From NCBI RefSeq assembly GCF_002109325.1, contig NZ_CP015348.1:1708501-1772500 (forward strand): 64,000 bases of DNA, written 5' to 3'. Of the stretch, positions 9,237 to 18,818 are shown in pieces (position 1 is the stretch's first letter; each line of letters opens with the position of its first letter). A model generated the notes under the pieces. It saw only the letters and a program-made list of their open reading frames with translations, did no database searches and was not told the DNA's origin. Source of the stretch: Sporosarcina ureae. Lineage in GTDB: Bacteria; Bacillota; Bacilli; Bacillales_A; Planococcaceae. The translations under genes and the position numbers were made by a program.

Positions 9237-9319
9237 CTACATCAAATATCACTCAATTTCACACTTCCAATAACCTATATATATTTCTCTTAATAACTAG
9301 TTCAAAACTCTCTCATTCA

Positions 9320-9328
9320 TGTTATAAT
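9320..9328 (+). promoter_or_regulatory. Extended -10 promoter upstream of the PAS-GGDEF-EAL gene
   Basis: TGTTATAAT (hexamer 9323-9328) with a poor -35 (TTCAAA near 9301). It leaves a leader of about 115 bases in which I recognise no riboswitch. Confidence 0.5.
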
Positions 9329-9451
9329 CAGACAGATAAAGTGTATACTTCCGCCTATTAGGTATTTTTATATAATTTCACGACTCCCGGACTATTAAAA
9401 CAAGGACTATTCTATTTACTATAACTACCTTAAATGAAAGGATGTGCCTTT

Positions 9452-11869
9452 ATGCCGTTATATACTCCTAGTATTTCTCCATATCTATCTACACTCCTTG
9501 ATGAGAAATTCTGCATATCCCTTATCGACTTAAGCGGTCGTCTAACTTATGTAAACCGAAACTTTTGTGAACTGACGGGTTATGACGAAGACGAATTGAT
9601 CGGCAGAACGTGGGGGAAGTTGAATAGAGGAGTCTCTACTGACGAGACGCTTTATATGCTTACAGAGCACTTTATACATAATACTGTCTATCAAGAAGCT
9701 ATTCAGATTTTTTCCAAGTCCGGTACAGTGCACTGGCTGGATGTCACCATTGTACCTATTTATGATACCGCTGGAAACTTAACAAATTATCTTTCACTTG
9801 ATATTGATGTGACTGGATCCAAGCTCGTCTCTAACGAGTACGCTAAAACACGTACCGACTTGCAAAATTTCAAATACGCATTGGACGAATCAGCAGTAGT
9901 CGTCATCACCAATCCACAAGGCGTTATTACTTATGTCAATAACCGCTTCTGTACTCTTTCGGAGTATTCACGTAAAGAATTGATAGGCAAAACACATCGG
10001 GTAGTTAATTCAGGTACGCATCCTAAAAGTTTCTTTGCGAATATGTGGGAAACGATTCAGTCCGGTCAAGTATGGAGGGGGGTCATCCGCAATAAATCAA
10101 AGTCCGGAAATCTGTATTGGGTTCACACTACAGTCGTTCCGTTCATCGGCTCGGATGGCAAGCCTTTTCAATACATTTCCATACGCCAAGATGTAACCTC
10201 GCAGATGGAAGCAGAAAAATCACTGGAATTGGCATTAAAAAATGATTTCAGTTTAACTGTAAAAAATCTTCAAAACGCTATTTTTAAATACTCTTTTGAT
10301 GAAAGTAATCAAATTAAAATTACATTACTAGAAGGAAAAGTAATTGAACAGTTAGGAATTACTGCGGATACTCTAAACCAATTCGTATCGGACAAAAAAT
10401 TTAATCTGTCTACATTTAAGCGACAACTTATAGGCGCTCTACTCGGCCGCGTTGCACAGTTTGAAATTGACTACCAATCCAGAACCTTCCTCGTTTATCT
10501 CTCCCCTATTTTCGAAGGGGAAAATGTAATCGAAGTTGTGGGTACCGCTAGCGATATTACAGACCGCAAAGAAGCTGAACGTTTAGTAGAACATATGGCA
10601 TTCCACGACCATCTAACCGGTTTGCCAAATAGACGATTATTAAAACAGACTGTAGAAGACCTAATCGAGACCAGAATAAACAGCCGAGAATCTTTCGCCT
10701 TGCTTTATATGGATTTAGATCGATTTAAAAACATCAATGATTCTATGGGACATTATATAGGAGATCAATTGCTAAAAGCAGTTGGCACAAGATTACAAAC
10801 TCTCGTTAGACAAAATGATTTAGTTGGCCGACTCAGTGGTGATGAATTTCTTATACTGTGTTCTTCCACGACAAAACAAGGAGCACAAATGGTTGCCCAG
10901 CGAATCGTCAATGAAGTATCGAAGTCTTTCCTCATAGAAAACTTGGAGATATTTATCGCACCAAGTATCGGGATCAGCATGTTTCCCGAGGACGGTGCAC
11001 GGTATGATACGCTGATCCGAAATGCAGACTCTGCTATGTATCTAGCAAAGCAATCAGGTAAGAGCACCTATCAATTTTTCACAGAAGAACTGTATAAAGA
11101 TTTAATGGAACGAACATTAATTGAGATGGAATTACGTCAAGTTCTTCACAAAAAGGAATTATCTCTGCATTATCAGCCACAATTTGAATTTGATACTGGA
11201 AATATGATTGGCGTAGAAGCTTTGGTCCGTTGGCAGCATCCTTCGCGCGGAACGATATCTCCCGGACAATTCATTCCGATAGCAGAAGAAACTGGAATGA
11301 TTCTCCCTATTGGTTTGTGGGTGCTTGAAACAGCTTGTAAACAAGCTAAAGAATGGCAAGACCTAGGTTATACTTCCCTGTTAATGAGTGTCAATGTTTC
11401 ATTACGTCAGTTTAAAAGTATTAGTTTTGTGACGGATGTCAAAGATACACTTCATAAAACTGGTCTGCAAGCCCGCTATTTGAATATCGAAATAACGGAA
11501 AGCATGACTTCTGACGTGGACTATTGCCAAAACATATTACAAGAGCTGCGAGATATCGGTATTAAGATTAGTATCGATGATTTCGGCACAGGCTATTCTT
11601 CGTTAAGTTATTTATCCAGGTTCCCTTTAACTCATCTGAAGATTGATCAATCGTTTATACGAGAGCTAAGTACCAATTCAGTAATCGTGAAAGCTATTAT
11701 CGACTTGGCTAAGAACTTGCACTTACGCGTGATTGCTGAAGGAGTAGAAACTTACGAGCAAGCTGAGTTCCTCAAGACACTCAACTGTGATGAAGCGCAA
11801 GGTTTCTTATATTCTAGACCCGTGCCTTCTGACGAACTATTACTGTTATTAAAAGATATACAATCATAG
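9452..11869 (+). CDS. PAS-PAS-GGDEF-EAL protein, probable c-di-GMP phosphodiesterase with a variant cyclase domain
   Basis: About 805 residues, apparently soluble with no membrane segment. Two PAS domains (about 10-130 and 140-255; FCELTGYDEDELIG and FCTLSEYSRKELIG) lead to a degenerate third sensor region and a GGDEF domain near 385-550. The signature reads SGDEF (about residue 460), so the first Gly is replaced and cyclase activity is uncertain. The EAL domain (about 570-805) is intact: EALVRW, ITES, DDFGTGYSSLSYL, LKIDQSFI and AEGVET. Net breakdown of c-di-GMP, modulated by PAS ligands, is the likely role. ATG 9452 lies 10 bases from AAAGG. The upstream ATG at 9434 lacks a site. A terminator follows. 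Confidence 0.88.
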   Translation: MPLYTPSISPYLSTLLDEKFCISLIDLSGRLTYVNRNFCELTGYDEDELIGRTWGKLNRGVSTDETLYMLTEHFIHNTVYQEAIQIFSKSGTVHWLDVTIVPIYDTAGNLTNYLSLDIDVTGSKLVSNEYAKTRTDLQNFKYALDESAVVVITNPQGVITYVNNRFCTLSEYSRKELIGKTHRVVNSGTHPKSFFANMWETIQSGQVWRGVIRNKSKSGNLYWVHTTVVPFIGSDGKPFQYISIRQDVTSQMEAEKSLELALKNDFSLTVKNLQNAIFKYSFDESNQIKITLLEGKVIEQLGITADTLNQFVSDKKFNLSTFKRQLIGALLGRVAQFEIDYQSRTFLVYLSPIFEGENVIEVVGTASDITDRKEAERLVEHMAFHDHLTGLPNRRLLKQTVEDLIETRINSRESFALLYMDLDRFKNINDSMGHYIGDQLLKAVGTRLQTLVRQNDLVGRLSGDEFLILCSSTTKQGAQMVAQRIVNEVSKSFLIENLEIFIAPSIGISMFPEDGARYDTLIRNADSAMYLAKQSGKSTYQFFTEELYKDLMERTLIEMELRQVLHKKELSLHYQPQFEFDTGNMIGVEALVRWQHPSRGTISPGQFIPIAEETGMILPIGLWVLETACKQAKEWQDLGYTSLLMSVNVSLRQFKSISFVTDVKDTLHKTGLQARYLNIEITESMTSDVDYCQNILQELRDIGIKISIDDFGTGYSSLSYLSRFPLTHLKIDQSFIRELSTNSVIVKAIIDLAKNLHLRVIAEGVETYEQAEFLKTLNCDEAQGFLYSRPVPSDELLLLLKDIQS

Positions 11870-11871
11870 TA

Positions 11872-11907
11872 TGAGCCGGCAGACTTTCATCTGCCGGCTC
11901 TTTTTAT
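11872..11907 (+). terminator. Terminator of the PAS-GGDEF-EAL gene
   Basis: Perfect stem GAGCCGGCAGA/TCTGCCGGCTC (11873-11900) followed by TTTTTATT. Confidence 0.92.
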
Positions 11908-12046
11908 TGCGGAAAATGATATCTTAATCCTTTTCCATCAGGTAATTGTAGGAAATATTATTCAATCAATTAGTTTTATGCTATAGTTTTCTTTATATTT
12001 CAATTTTTCTTTATACATAGACAAGTATTTACAGGGAGAGATGAGA

Positions 12047-13348
12047 ATGGGCACTAATCAAATGCGGTACTCCATTACCGCATTGGCAGGATTTCAATGG
12101 CTGTTCTTTATGTTCGCTAATACAGTTGTAATTCCGATCTCAGTCGGTACTGCTTTTGAGCTTGAGCAGATTGAAATCGTTTCGGCAATACAACGTTCCT
12201 TTATTTTTACAGGACTTGCTTGTTTACTGCAAGGAGCATTTGGACACCGCTTGGCGCTGTTGGAAGGTCAGTCAGGTTTATGGTGGGGTGTCGTGCTCAG
12301 CTTGGCAGGTACTGCAAGCGCTATGGGTTTAAGTTTAACGACTGTTGGAGGTAGTATTGCAGTTGGCGCCATGATTTCTGGTGTATTGGTAGCTATTCTC
12401 GGGACGCTTGGCATGGGAGAAATCCTCAAAAAGTGGTTCACGCCCACTGTGATGTTCGTATTTCTATTGCTGCTTGCCAATCAATTGATCACGATCTTCC
12501 TAAAAGGAATGATTGGTCTAAATGATGGAGAATTTATCAGCCTGTCAACGACCCTATTTTCATTTGCTCTAGCAGGTCTGACGATTCTAGTTCATGTGAA
12601 AGGAAAAGGAATCATCAGCAGCTTGAATTTACTTATTGGTATGACAGTCGGATGGATCGGTGCCACACTGATTTTCCCACAAGAAGCTACTGAAACGATC
12701 AAAGCCACTCCATTTATACAATGGTTTCCTTGGGGTGAGCCTACACTGGAAATCGGTATCGTTATTACGGTGGTGATTACGGGCTTGTTGAACACGACCA
12801 ATACAATTGCCACACTAAAAGGTGCTGAGGATATATATGAAAAAGAAACTACTAAGAGACAGTATAAAACTTCCTTCTTCATCACCGGAGTATTAAATAT
12901 TGGAGCAGGGGCATTAGGTCTCGTACCATATGCGCCTTACGCTTCATCCATCGGCTTTCTACAATCTACTGGAATAAAAGACAGAGCTCCATTTTTCATC
13001 GGCTCTATACTGTTCATTATCCTTGGACTGGTACCGCCACTCAGTGCCTTTTTCTCTACTATCCCACAAAGTGTAGGAAACACAGTATTATTTGTGGCCT
13101 ATTTACAGCTATTCCGTTCGGCTTTGCGTAATGTGGAAGGTTTAACGTTCGAGCCTAAAAACATTTATCGTGTCGCATTGCCTGCGCTTCTCGGGTTGTC
13201 AATCATGACATTGCCAGCTGCAGTGTTTTCTTCCCTTCCAGAACTATTACAACCACTTCTTTCTAGTGGGTTGCTAGTAGGTATCTTGGCAGCACTCGTG
13301 ATGGAGTTAATCTTCTGGATTGGTCAACGGTTCAGTCATGTTATATGA
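12047..13348 (+). CDS. Purine/pyrimidine permease, NCS2 (nucleobase:cation symporter) family
   Basis: About 433 residues with 12 or more hydrophobic segments throughout. It resembles uracil/xanthine permeases: an N-terminal FANTVVIPISVG, a QGAFGHRLALLEGQSGLWWG block and the middle signature region GLLNTTNTIATLKGAED. It would import a nucleobase with protons. The substrate cannot be read from sequence, though similarity is best to B. subtilis YwdJ-like putative purine permeases. ATG 12047 is 9 bases from GGGAG. ATG 12041 abuts the site. No purine riboswitch was found upstream. It is a single-gene unit with a hairpin after it. Confidence 0.82.
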   Translation: MGTNQMRYSITALAGFQWLFFMFANTVVIPISVGTAFELEQIEIVSAIQRSFIFTGLACLLQGAFGHRLALLEGQSGLWWGVVLSLAGTASAMGLSLTTVGGSIAVGAMISGVLVAILGTLGMGEILKKWFTPTVMFVFLLLLANQLITIFLKGMIGLNDGEFISLSTTLFSFALAGLTILVHVKGKGIISSLNLLIGMTVGWIGATLIFPQEATETIKATPFIQWFPWGEPTLEIGIVITVVITGLLNTTNTIATLKGAEDIYEKETTKRQYKTSFFITGVLNIGAGALGLVPYAPYASSIGFLQSTGIKDRAPFFIGSILFIILGLVPPLSAFFSTIPQSVGNTVLFVAYLQLFRSALRNVEGLTFEPKNIYRVALPALLGLSIMTLPAAVFSSLPELLQPLLSSGLLVGILAALVMELIFWIGQRFSHVI

Positions 13349-13352
13349 ATAT

Positions 13353-13390
13353 GCAAACAGCCCTCATCTCATGGATTAGGGCTGTTTGTA
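13353..13390. terminator. Hairpin shared by convergent permease and methyltransferase genes
   Basis: Arms AAACAGCCCT/AGGGCTGTTT lie between convergent genes, and the minus-strand stop codon is inside it. There is no long T-run, so its strength is uncertain. Confidence 0.55.
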
Positions 13391-13987
13391 TGTATACACT
13401 AAGAAGCGCTCGGCTTTATCATGAAGTTGCAAATGTGTAATAGGTATCTCTGCTATTTTCTCGAATGACTGATGGCGATGAAGGAAATAGACGTACTCAT
13501 CAGTCGGATAATATAAAATGATTTCTAAGACACGTGGTGAGTATTCTGCTGATTTTAGAATTCGCTGAACTACAGAGCGAAATATATCAAGAGAGAATGG
13601 ATTAAAGAAGTAGAACGTTACAGCTTCTGCCGGAATGATATAGTTCTCCGCTATACAGCATTCAAATGTAATGGAACCAGGTCTCTTAGGAAACGCTTGT
13701 CGATACTCCATTAAGTTGGTCATGGCATCCCGGTGTAACACACTATTCATTTCAATACCTATCGTATCTAAGCAAAAAAGATGATTCACATAGAATGGGA
13801 CTCTTCCTTTTCCGCATCCAAAGTCGATCAAACTCCCGTCTTTCAGCAAATCATGGTGGGTAAATAAATAATCTAGCATCTCGTAAGGCGTCGCTTCATA
13901 ACGATTATAATGTGACGATTGATGAATCCACTCACGAACGCCAAGTGTTTTGATGTGCAAGCGTTTATCCATGGACTGCTCTAGCAT
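13376..13987 (-). CDS. Class I SAM-dependent methyltransferase-like protein
   Basis: 203 residues from ATG 13987, which has GGAGAGGGG 8 bases upstream. A longer in-frame extension to 14149 would overlap the upstream cyclase gene and has no ribosome site. Motif I of the Rossmann methyltransferase fold is LIDFGCGKGRVPFYV (about residues 45-60), followed by GIEMN as the acidic motif II. TFYFFNPF occupies the motif IV region. The substrate is unknown. It follows the Cache-GGDEF gene, separated by a terminator. It resembles small uncharacterised methyltransferases common in Bacilli. Confidence 0.75.
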   Translation of the reverse strand: MLEQSMDKRLHIKTLGVREWIHQSSHYNRYEATPYEMLDYLFTHHDLLKDGSLIDFGCGKGRVPFYVNHLFCLDTIGIEMNSVLHRDAMTNLMEYRQAFPKRPGSITFECCIAENYIIPAEAVTFYFFNPFSLDIFRSVVQRILKSAEYSPRVLEIILYYPTDEYVYFLHRHQSFEKIAEIPITHLQLHDKAERFLVYTYKQP

Positions 13988-14024
13988 TTCTCTATCCCCT
14001 CTCCTATGAGTACGCATCCAAGAA

Positions 14025-14052
14025 AACCTCGGCATATTACTCATGCCGAGGT
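14025..14052 (-). terminator. Terminator of the Cache-GGDEF gene
   Basis: Stem CCTCGGCAT/ATGCCGAGG (14027-14051). On the minus strand it is followed by TTTTC. The cyclase stop codon lies in the loop. Confidence 0.75.
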
Positions 14053-15608
14053 TCATCGGAAACGACGATGGTCTTATTGCGTCCTGTACGTTTGGCTTCA
14101 TACAGACTTTGATCCGCCAACTCGATAAGCCGCGCTGGATGATTTGCATGCAGCGGATAGGCAGCGACCCCCGCTGACATCGTGATCACTTCACCACAAG
14201 GACTGATCGTGTCCTCCAGTTTTTCACGAAGCCGTTCTGCTGTCAAATAAGCAGTCACCTTATCTGCTTTCGGTAAAAGAATGACGAATTCTTCACCTCC
14301 GTAGCGACAGCAAATGTCTTGTTCGCGAACCGTTCGTTGCATTAAGTCAGCTAAATAAATCAATACCTCGTCACCAACTGAATGACCATAACGATCATTG
14401 ACACGCTTAAACTTATCTATATCTAAAATAATGAAAGCGAATGGTATTTCATCAGCTACCCATTGTGACATAAGACTATTCATGGTTCGACGATTGGTCA
14501 ACTTCGTCAGTGGATCTGTTGTTGATTCATGTATAAAATAGTTTATCTCTTTTTTAAAGTAATCTAAACTATTTAACACGGCTCCTTTTAACTGCCTTGC
14601 TTCATAGTACCAATCCGAGATACTTTCCATTTTTTCTTTTTGATCTGATTCTATACTGCTTTCGGTATAATATGCTAACCTCTGAAGCGGCAGGGCGATC
14701 TTTCTAGAAAAGTATCTAACGAGTAAGAACGATAGTAGTAGTAATGGCAAAGACTTAAATGCCATCTCTAACACCATATCTCTGGCAGGAGCGACGGAAA
14801 CATCCAATGGTCTTTGTGATACGATTCCCCAATTAGCAATTGGTATATATGCATATCCTGCCAACATCGGAATCCCTTTTGTGTTGATCAATTCCAAAAA
14901 ACCACTATTTCCGCTACTTACCTTTTGAACAACAATATTACTGGAGACATTATCTTTTAAGCGTTCTTCAAGCTGATGATAAATCAATTTACCTTCCGTA
15001 TCCACCACATATACATAGGAGCCATCATCATAGAAATGATCCCCCAGAATTTGTTCTAGCACGTTCGGCTTATGTAGGTATATAGCACCTCCCAAAAACC
15101 CTTTATACTCCTGATTGACTATTAAAGGGACACTGATAAAAACGATTAGTTCACCAGTGATTCCTACGTAAGGTGGAGATATAGTAGGTTTTTTTTCTTT
15201 AATAGCTTGTTGCGCACCGAATGAAGTTAACTTTTTTCCAAGTAGGTCTAGACTTGGTGGCGATACACCGAGTACAACACCTTCATCAGAAGAAACAGCA
15301 ACTGAATTGAATGTACTTGTCTGCTGCCTGATACGCTCTGCTATTTGATTCAACTGAGGTTGTGCTTTTGAATCTTCTAGAAGAGGTAGTACTTCTACCG
15401 CATTCGTTTCAAGTGTTTTTAACGTATCACGCAAAAAGGCATCAGTAGTAGATGACAACTTCTTGGCATATGCATAGTTCGTTTCCAAGGTCGAGTCTAT
15501 CAAGGTTTGCTTGTTTACACGATAGCCAACCGTAGTACTAGTCAGAAACGTTAAAACGATAGCCAAGGTTGCTACGACTTGAATTAAACTTTTCAAGGAC
15601 CATCTCAT
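14037..15608 (-). CDS. Membrane-bound diguanylate cyclase with an extracellular Cache sensor domain
   Basis: 523 residues. TM helix 1 (about 8-28) and TM helix 2 (about 280-300) flank an extracellular double-Cache-like domain (YVGITGELIVFISVPL, GSYVYVVDTEGKLIYH). A short linker leads to the GGDEF domain (about 350-515). The active site is intact: LTKLTNRR, DIDKFKRVND and GGEEF near residue 436, which supports c-di-GMP synthesis. I see no RxxD inhibitory site directly upstream of GGEEF (the residues there are DICCRY). The Cache domain suggests control by a small external molecule. The gene has its own promoter and ends in a hairpin. Confidence 0.9.
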   Translation of the reverse strand: MRWSLKSLIQVVATLAIVLTFLTSTTVGYRVNKQTLIDSTLETNYAYAKKLSSTTDAFLRDTLKTLETNAVEVLPLLEDSKAQPQLNQIAERIRQQTSTFNSVAVSSDEGVVLGVSPPSLDLLGKKLTSFGAQQAIKEKKPTISPPYVGITGELIVFISVPLIVNQEYKGFLGGAIYLHKPNVLEQILGDHFYDDGSYVYVVDTEGKLIYHQLEERLKDNVSSNIVVQKVSSGNSGFLELINTKGIPMLAGYAYIPIANWGIVSQRPLDVSVAPARDMVLEMAFKSLPLLLLSFLLVRYFSRKIALPLQRLAYYTESSIESDQKEKMESISDWYYEARQLKGAVLNSLDYFKKEINYFIHESTTDPLTKLTNRRTMNSLMSQWVADEIPFAFIILDIDKFKRVNDRYGHSVGDEVLIYLADLMQRTVREQDICCRYGGEEFVILLPKADKVTAYLTAERLREKLEDTISPCGEVITMSAGVAAYPLHANHPARLIELADQSLYEAKRTGRNKTIVVSDEPRHE

Positions 15609-15640
15609 CTATCTTCTAATCCCCTTTCCTCTATGATACT

Positions 15641-15649
15641 ATTATATCA
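15641..15649 (-). promoter_or_regulatory. Extended -10 promoter of the Cache-GGDEF gene
   Basis: TGATATAAT on the minus strand, lying within a palindrome-like ATGATA...TATCAT (15633-15650) that could also be an operator. No good -35 is seen. Confidence 0.5.
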
Positions 15650-15735
15650 TAAAGGTAGGAAAAGGTAATGAGGTATTTTAATTCAAAACGTACAAAGTAC
15701 TAAGCATTTGAACATAATATACTATATAAAAAACG

Positions 15736-16353
15736 TTAGTATGAGATCCCGACTCTATATCCTATATTTTCGCCCTTACATAATTCATCATAAGCAAATG
15801 CAGCTGTATCTCCAGTAGAGATCTTCGCTCCATCTATAGGCAAGTAGTCTCTTTCTGTTCGATAAGTCCCAACCGCCTCTCCGTCAGGTAAATAGGTAGG
15901 ACAAACTATTGTCCAATCCAAGCCTGAATTTTGCAGCATAGTGAATACTTTATGATGCTCTTCTGCTGCAAATGTCAATTTGCGATGAGATTCATTCGAT
16001 TGATAGCGTAACTTCGACGGTTCTGTTCTACTTTCCAATATACCCGCTGTACCAATCGTGACAATTCTTAGGATTCGATGTTCTTGCATTCCCTCAATAA
16101 TAGCAGGTATTGCTTCTGTAAGCGTTGTTGTTTTATCAGTGCCGAGAGCACTCACGACTGCTTCAGCACCCATCAACGCATTTTTCACTGCAGTAGAATC
16201 ACGTACGTCACCTTTAATAATAGTGAGGTTTTCTTGCGCTTCACATTTCTCTGGCGACCGAACAAATACCGTTACCTCATGACCGTCTGCTAATGCATGA
16301 CGGACTATTTCGCTACCCGTACGTCCTGTTGCTCCAAAAACGACTATTTTCAT
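15736..16353 (-). CDS. NAD(P)-binding atypical SDR / NmrA-like oxidoreductase (YwnB type)
   Basis: 205 residues. The N-terminal FGATGRTGSEIVRHAL is the GxxGxxG dinucleotide-binding loop. GDVRD and SALGTDK follow, as in biliverdin reductase B-like and YwnB-like proteins. The THG-like region IVTIGTAGI and the late DWTIVCPTYLPDG complete the fold. It would act as a cytosolic NAD(P)-dependent reductase or redox-linked regulator. The substrate is not predictable. A GGGAGG ribosome site precedes ATG 16353. The gene stands alone. Confidence 0.82.
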   Translation of the reverse strand: MKIVVFGATGRTGSEIVRHALADGHEVTVFVRSPEKCEAQENLTIIKGDVRDSTAVKNALMGAEAVVSALGTDKTTTLTEAIPAIIEGMQEHRILRIVTIGTAGILESRTEPSKLRYQSNESHRKLTFAAEEHHKVFTMLQNSGLDWTIVCPTYLPDGEAVGTYRTERDYLPIDGAKISTGDTAAFAYDELCKGENIGYRVGISY

Positions 16354-16424
16354 TTATTATTCCTCCCGCTTCTTTCAAGCATCTACTTTATTCAAGCTGT
16401 TACTTGATTTCTATCACATGACAC

Positions 16425-17873
16425 TTAATACGTTGTCAGCTTCACCCAACGCTGCAATGCATAAATTCCGCGCTGGAAAAACGTCAGGCTGTCTTGATAT
16501 TCTTCTACATCCAGAGTATATAATGCATCTTCGTTATTCCATATTCGATCGAAATATTCATTAATTTCGTCTGTTAACTCGCTGTCAGTCGGCGCTATAA
16601 TGCGGAGATTTGCTTCTAAGTTATAATCTCTTAGCGTGCGCTCTGTTATATTGGAAGATCCATTTGTAATGTACGTCTTGTCCGCGGTCTGTACAGTTAC
16701 TAACTTCGTATGGTATTGACCAATTACGGTATTATACCAACGCACCTTAATTTTATCATCTGTATTTTCCCTGATTTCCTGTACTACTGGGCGATTGGGT
16801 AATCCTGATTTTTTACTACCAAATGAATTTTCATTCGGATCCAAGACGATCTCTACATGAACACCACGATTGGCTGCTTCTTCTAACGGTCGGATCACTT
16901 CCTGCTCCGAAAGATAAAACATACCCATCCGAATCAGATCTCCTTTTTTCGCCTTTTCGATATCACTAACTAAAGCATCTAGTACTTTACTTTCCGTTAC
17001 GTACTGAACTTGATAGGGTCCTTTTTGTTCTTCCGCTTTGATTCGCGGTAATTTTCCGCCCGACGAATACTGAAGCACAGCTTCCTCAGATTCCAATATA
17101 TCATTCTGCACTGGTCCCTTTACTTTAAATGCCACATTGCCATGGCGACCACTTGCTGCGTGCGGATTGGATGAAGTCACCAATGCAGCTTGTTCAGTCA
17201 CCAGTGTTTTACGATGATTCGCTTTTACGTTTAGCAATTTCAGATAAGAAGAAAACTTCACATCTGGTGCATCACTGGCTAAGAAATTAGGGAAATGATT
17301 GCCTCCCTTAAAATCAAACCATTGAAGGAAGATACGATATACACCCGAGTATAAGGGCATAGAATCACGTAACGGTTCCAAATCTGTGTACACTACTTGA
17401 ACCCCTGCTTCTTCAAGCGCTTTAAACCACTCGGATTCATACGATTCATAGCCGGTATTTACCGGATCTGTTATGTAAACGATGGGCATGTCGGGGAACT
17501 CTTCCTTCTTCTTTACGAGAACGTCTGTTAGTTGATCAGCTATTTGAGGAAAGTCTTCTTTCTCATCATAGTAGTCATCCATTAAAAAGAAATCGAGGAC
17601 AACAAACTCTTGCGCATCTTTAATCATTTCAAATACTTCATTAAAAATACGGAGTTCTGATTTATAATGATCTTTCTCTTTCGTTTTTGAATATGTCAAA
17701 TCATAAATGAACTCTACTTCTTCTACTTGATGCAAATCTCCTTTGTAGGAGATACCAGGTGGTAATGGTTTATATGTTTGCCATAGCATGACGCCTGCAT
17801 ATAATAATGCAAAAAACAAAAGTACATAAGACGCTATACGTTTCTTTGTCCACTTGCGTTCCACTTTCTTCAT
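16425..17873 (-). CDS. Membrane-anchored phospholipase D-like protein with variant HKD motifs
   Basis: 482 residues. One N-terminal TM helix (about 13-29) is followed by two PLD domains. The first active-site block reads NHRKTLVTE and is followed by TSSNPH. The second reads YHTKLVTVQ and is followed by GSSNIT. In canonical HxKxxxxD motifs the last residue is Asp, but here it is Glu in the first copy and Gln in the second. The His and Lys are kept. Relatives include cardiolipin synthases and poorly characterised PLD proteins, so the role could be in phospholipid or nucleic-acid phosphodiester chemistry. GGGGGTGG precedes ATG 17873. Single-gene unit. Confidence 0.8.
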   Translation of the reverse strand: MKKVERKWTKKRIASYVLLFFALLYAGVMLWQTYKPLPPGISYKGDLHQVEEVEFIYDLTYSKTKEKDHYKSELRIFNEVFEMIKDAQEFVVLDFFLMDDYYDEKEDFPQIADQLTDVLVKKKEEFPDMPIVYITDPVNTGYESYESEWFKALEEAGVQVVYTDLEPLRDSMPLYSGVYRIFLQWFDFKGGNHFPNFLASDAPDVKFSSYLKLLNVKANHRKTLVTEQAALVTSSNPHAASGRHGNVAFKVKGPVQNDILESEEAVLQYSSGGKLPRIKAEEQKGPYQVQYVTESKVLDALVSDIEKAKKGDLIRMGMFYLSEQEVIRPLEEAANRGVHVEIVLDPNENSFGSKKSGLPNRPVVQEIRENTDDKIKVRWYNTVIGQYHTKLVTVQTADKTYITNGSSNITERTLRDYNLEANLRIIAPTDSELTDEINEYFDRIWNNEDALYTLDVEEYQDSLTFFQRGIYALQRWVKLTTY

Positions 17874-17978
17874 AAGAGCCCACCCCCTTTTTTACTTGCT
17901 ATGTACACTACGATTCAAGCTCGTTACTCTTACTTAACATCCCCTCTTCTTTTTGCTATAAACAACAATACGGTCCTA

Positions 17979-18755
17979 TTATTTTATCGATAGATAAGGT
18001 CTTTCAGCGCGCCACTCGATCGTTACAGGAACTTGATACGTCTCTGATAGGAGTTCATCTGTCAATACTTCTTTTTTAGGACCGCTTGCAACGATCTTTC
18101 CTTCCTTTACCAATAGAGCATGAGTAATTTCAGGAACGAGTTCTTCAATATGATGCGTGACATAAATGAGGTGAACATTATTCTTCGTGGCAATTTTAAG
18201 TGCTTCAAGAAATTGTTCTCTCGCCAAGATATCCAGGCCGGAACACGGCTCATCTAAAATTAATAAATCAGGCTCTCCCATTAATGCGCGAGCGATTAAC
18301 ACTCGACGCTTTTCCCCTTCAGACAGCAGTCTAAATTTCTTTCCTTTTACATGTTCCAATCTAAATTCTTGTACTAGGTAACTCGCTCGTACCCAGTCTT
18401 CATCCATGATTTTATCGTAAATACCGAAGCTTGCGAATTTACCACTGATCACAATCCGCTCAATTGATTCATTCCAGAAATAGTCCGAGAACTTCTCTAG
18501 GGAACTACTGACGAAGCCAATCTTTTTGCGTAATTCAGGTAAGTAGGCATTACCAAAGCGCTTACCCAGTACTTCCACTTCACCACCAGACGGAATTTCA
18601 TATGTAGAAATAATAGATAATAATGAAGTCTTACCGGAACCATTTAGCCCAAGCATTCCCCATTGCTGTCCCTGTTCTATCTCCCAACTTACGTCTTGCA
18701 GTATTTGATGATCCCCTCTTATAAACTGAACGTCTTCTACTTTTACAATTGCCAT
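17979..18755 (-). CDS. ABC transporter ATP-binding protein (YlmA-like)
   Basis: About 258 residues. It has Walker A GLNGSGKTS, signature LSEGEKRR, Walker B LLILDEPCSGLD and the switch His in THHIEE. The Q-loop region is FVSSSLEKF. No permease gene is adjacent, and the ModF/YlmA-like architecture (single ATPase, no clear partner) leaves the substrate open. Two ATG codons are possible. ATG 18761 is 4 bases from AGGAGG and ATG 18755 is 10 bases away, so the start is uncertain by two residues. A strong terminator of the upstream BCCT gene separates the two. Confidence 0.85.
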   Translation of the reverse strand: MAIVKVEDVQFIRGDHQILQDVSWEIEQGQQWGMLGLNGSGKTSLLSIISTYEIPSGGEVEVLGKRFGNAYLPELRKKIGFVSSSLEKFSDYFWNESIERIVISGKFASFGIYDKIMDEDWVRASYLVQEFRLEHVKGKKFRLLSEGEKRRVLIARALMGEPDLLILDEPCSGLDILAREQFLEALKIATKNNVHLIYVTHHIEELVPEITHALLVKEGKIVASGPKKEVLTDELLSETYQVPVTIEWRAERPYLSIK

Positions 18756-18776
18756 ATACATTGCCCCTCCTGCGGT

Positions 18777-18811
18777 AAAAGACCGGTTCGTGCAAAAGCA
18801 ACGAACCGGTC
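18777..18811 (-). terminator. Terminator of the BCCT transporter gene
   Basis: Stem GACCGGTTCGT/ACGAACCGGTC (18781-18811). On the minus strand it is followed by TTTTAC. Confidence 0.85.
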
Positions 18812-18818
18812 CCTTCTA

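Noticed and set aside
11908-12046. Purine riboswitch before the purine permease
   Set aside because: No conserved purine aptamer core or expression-platform hairpin was seen in the leader.
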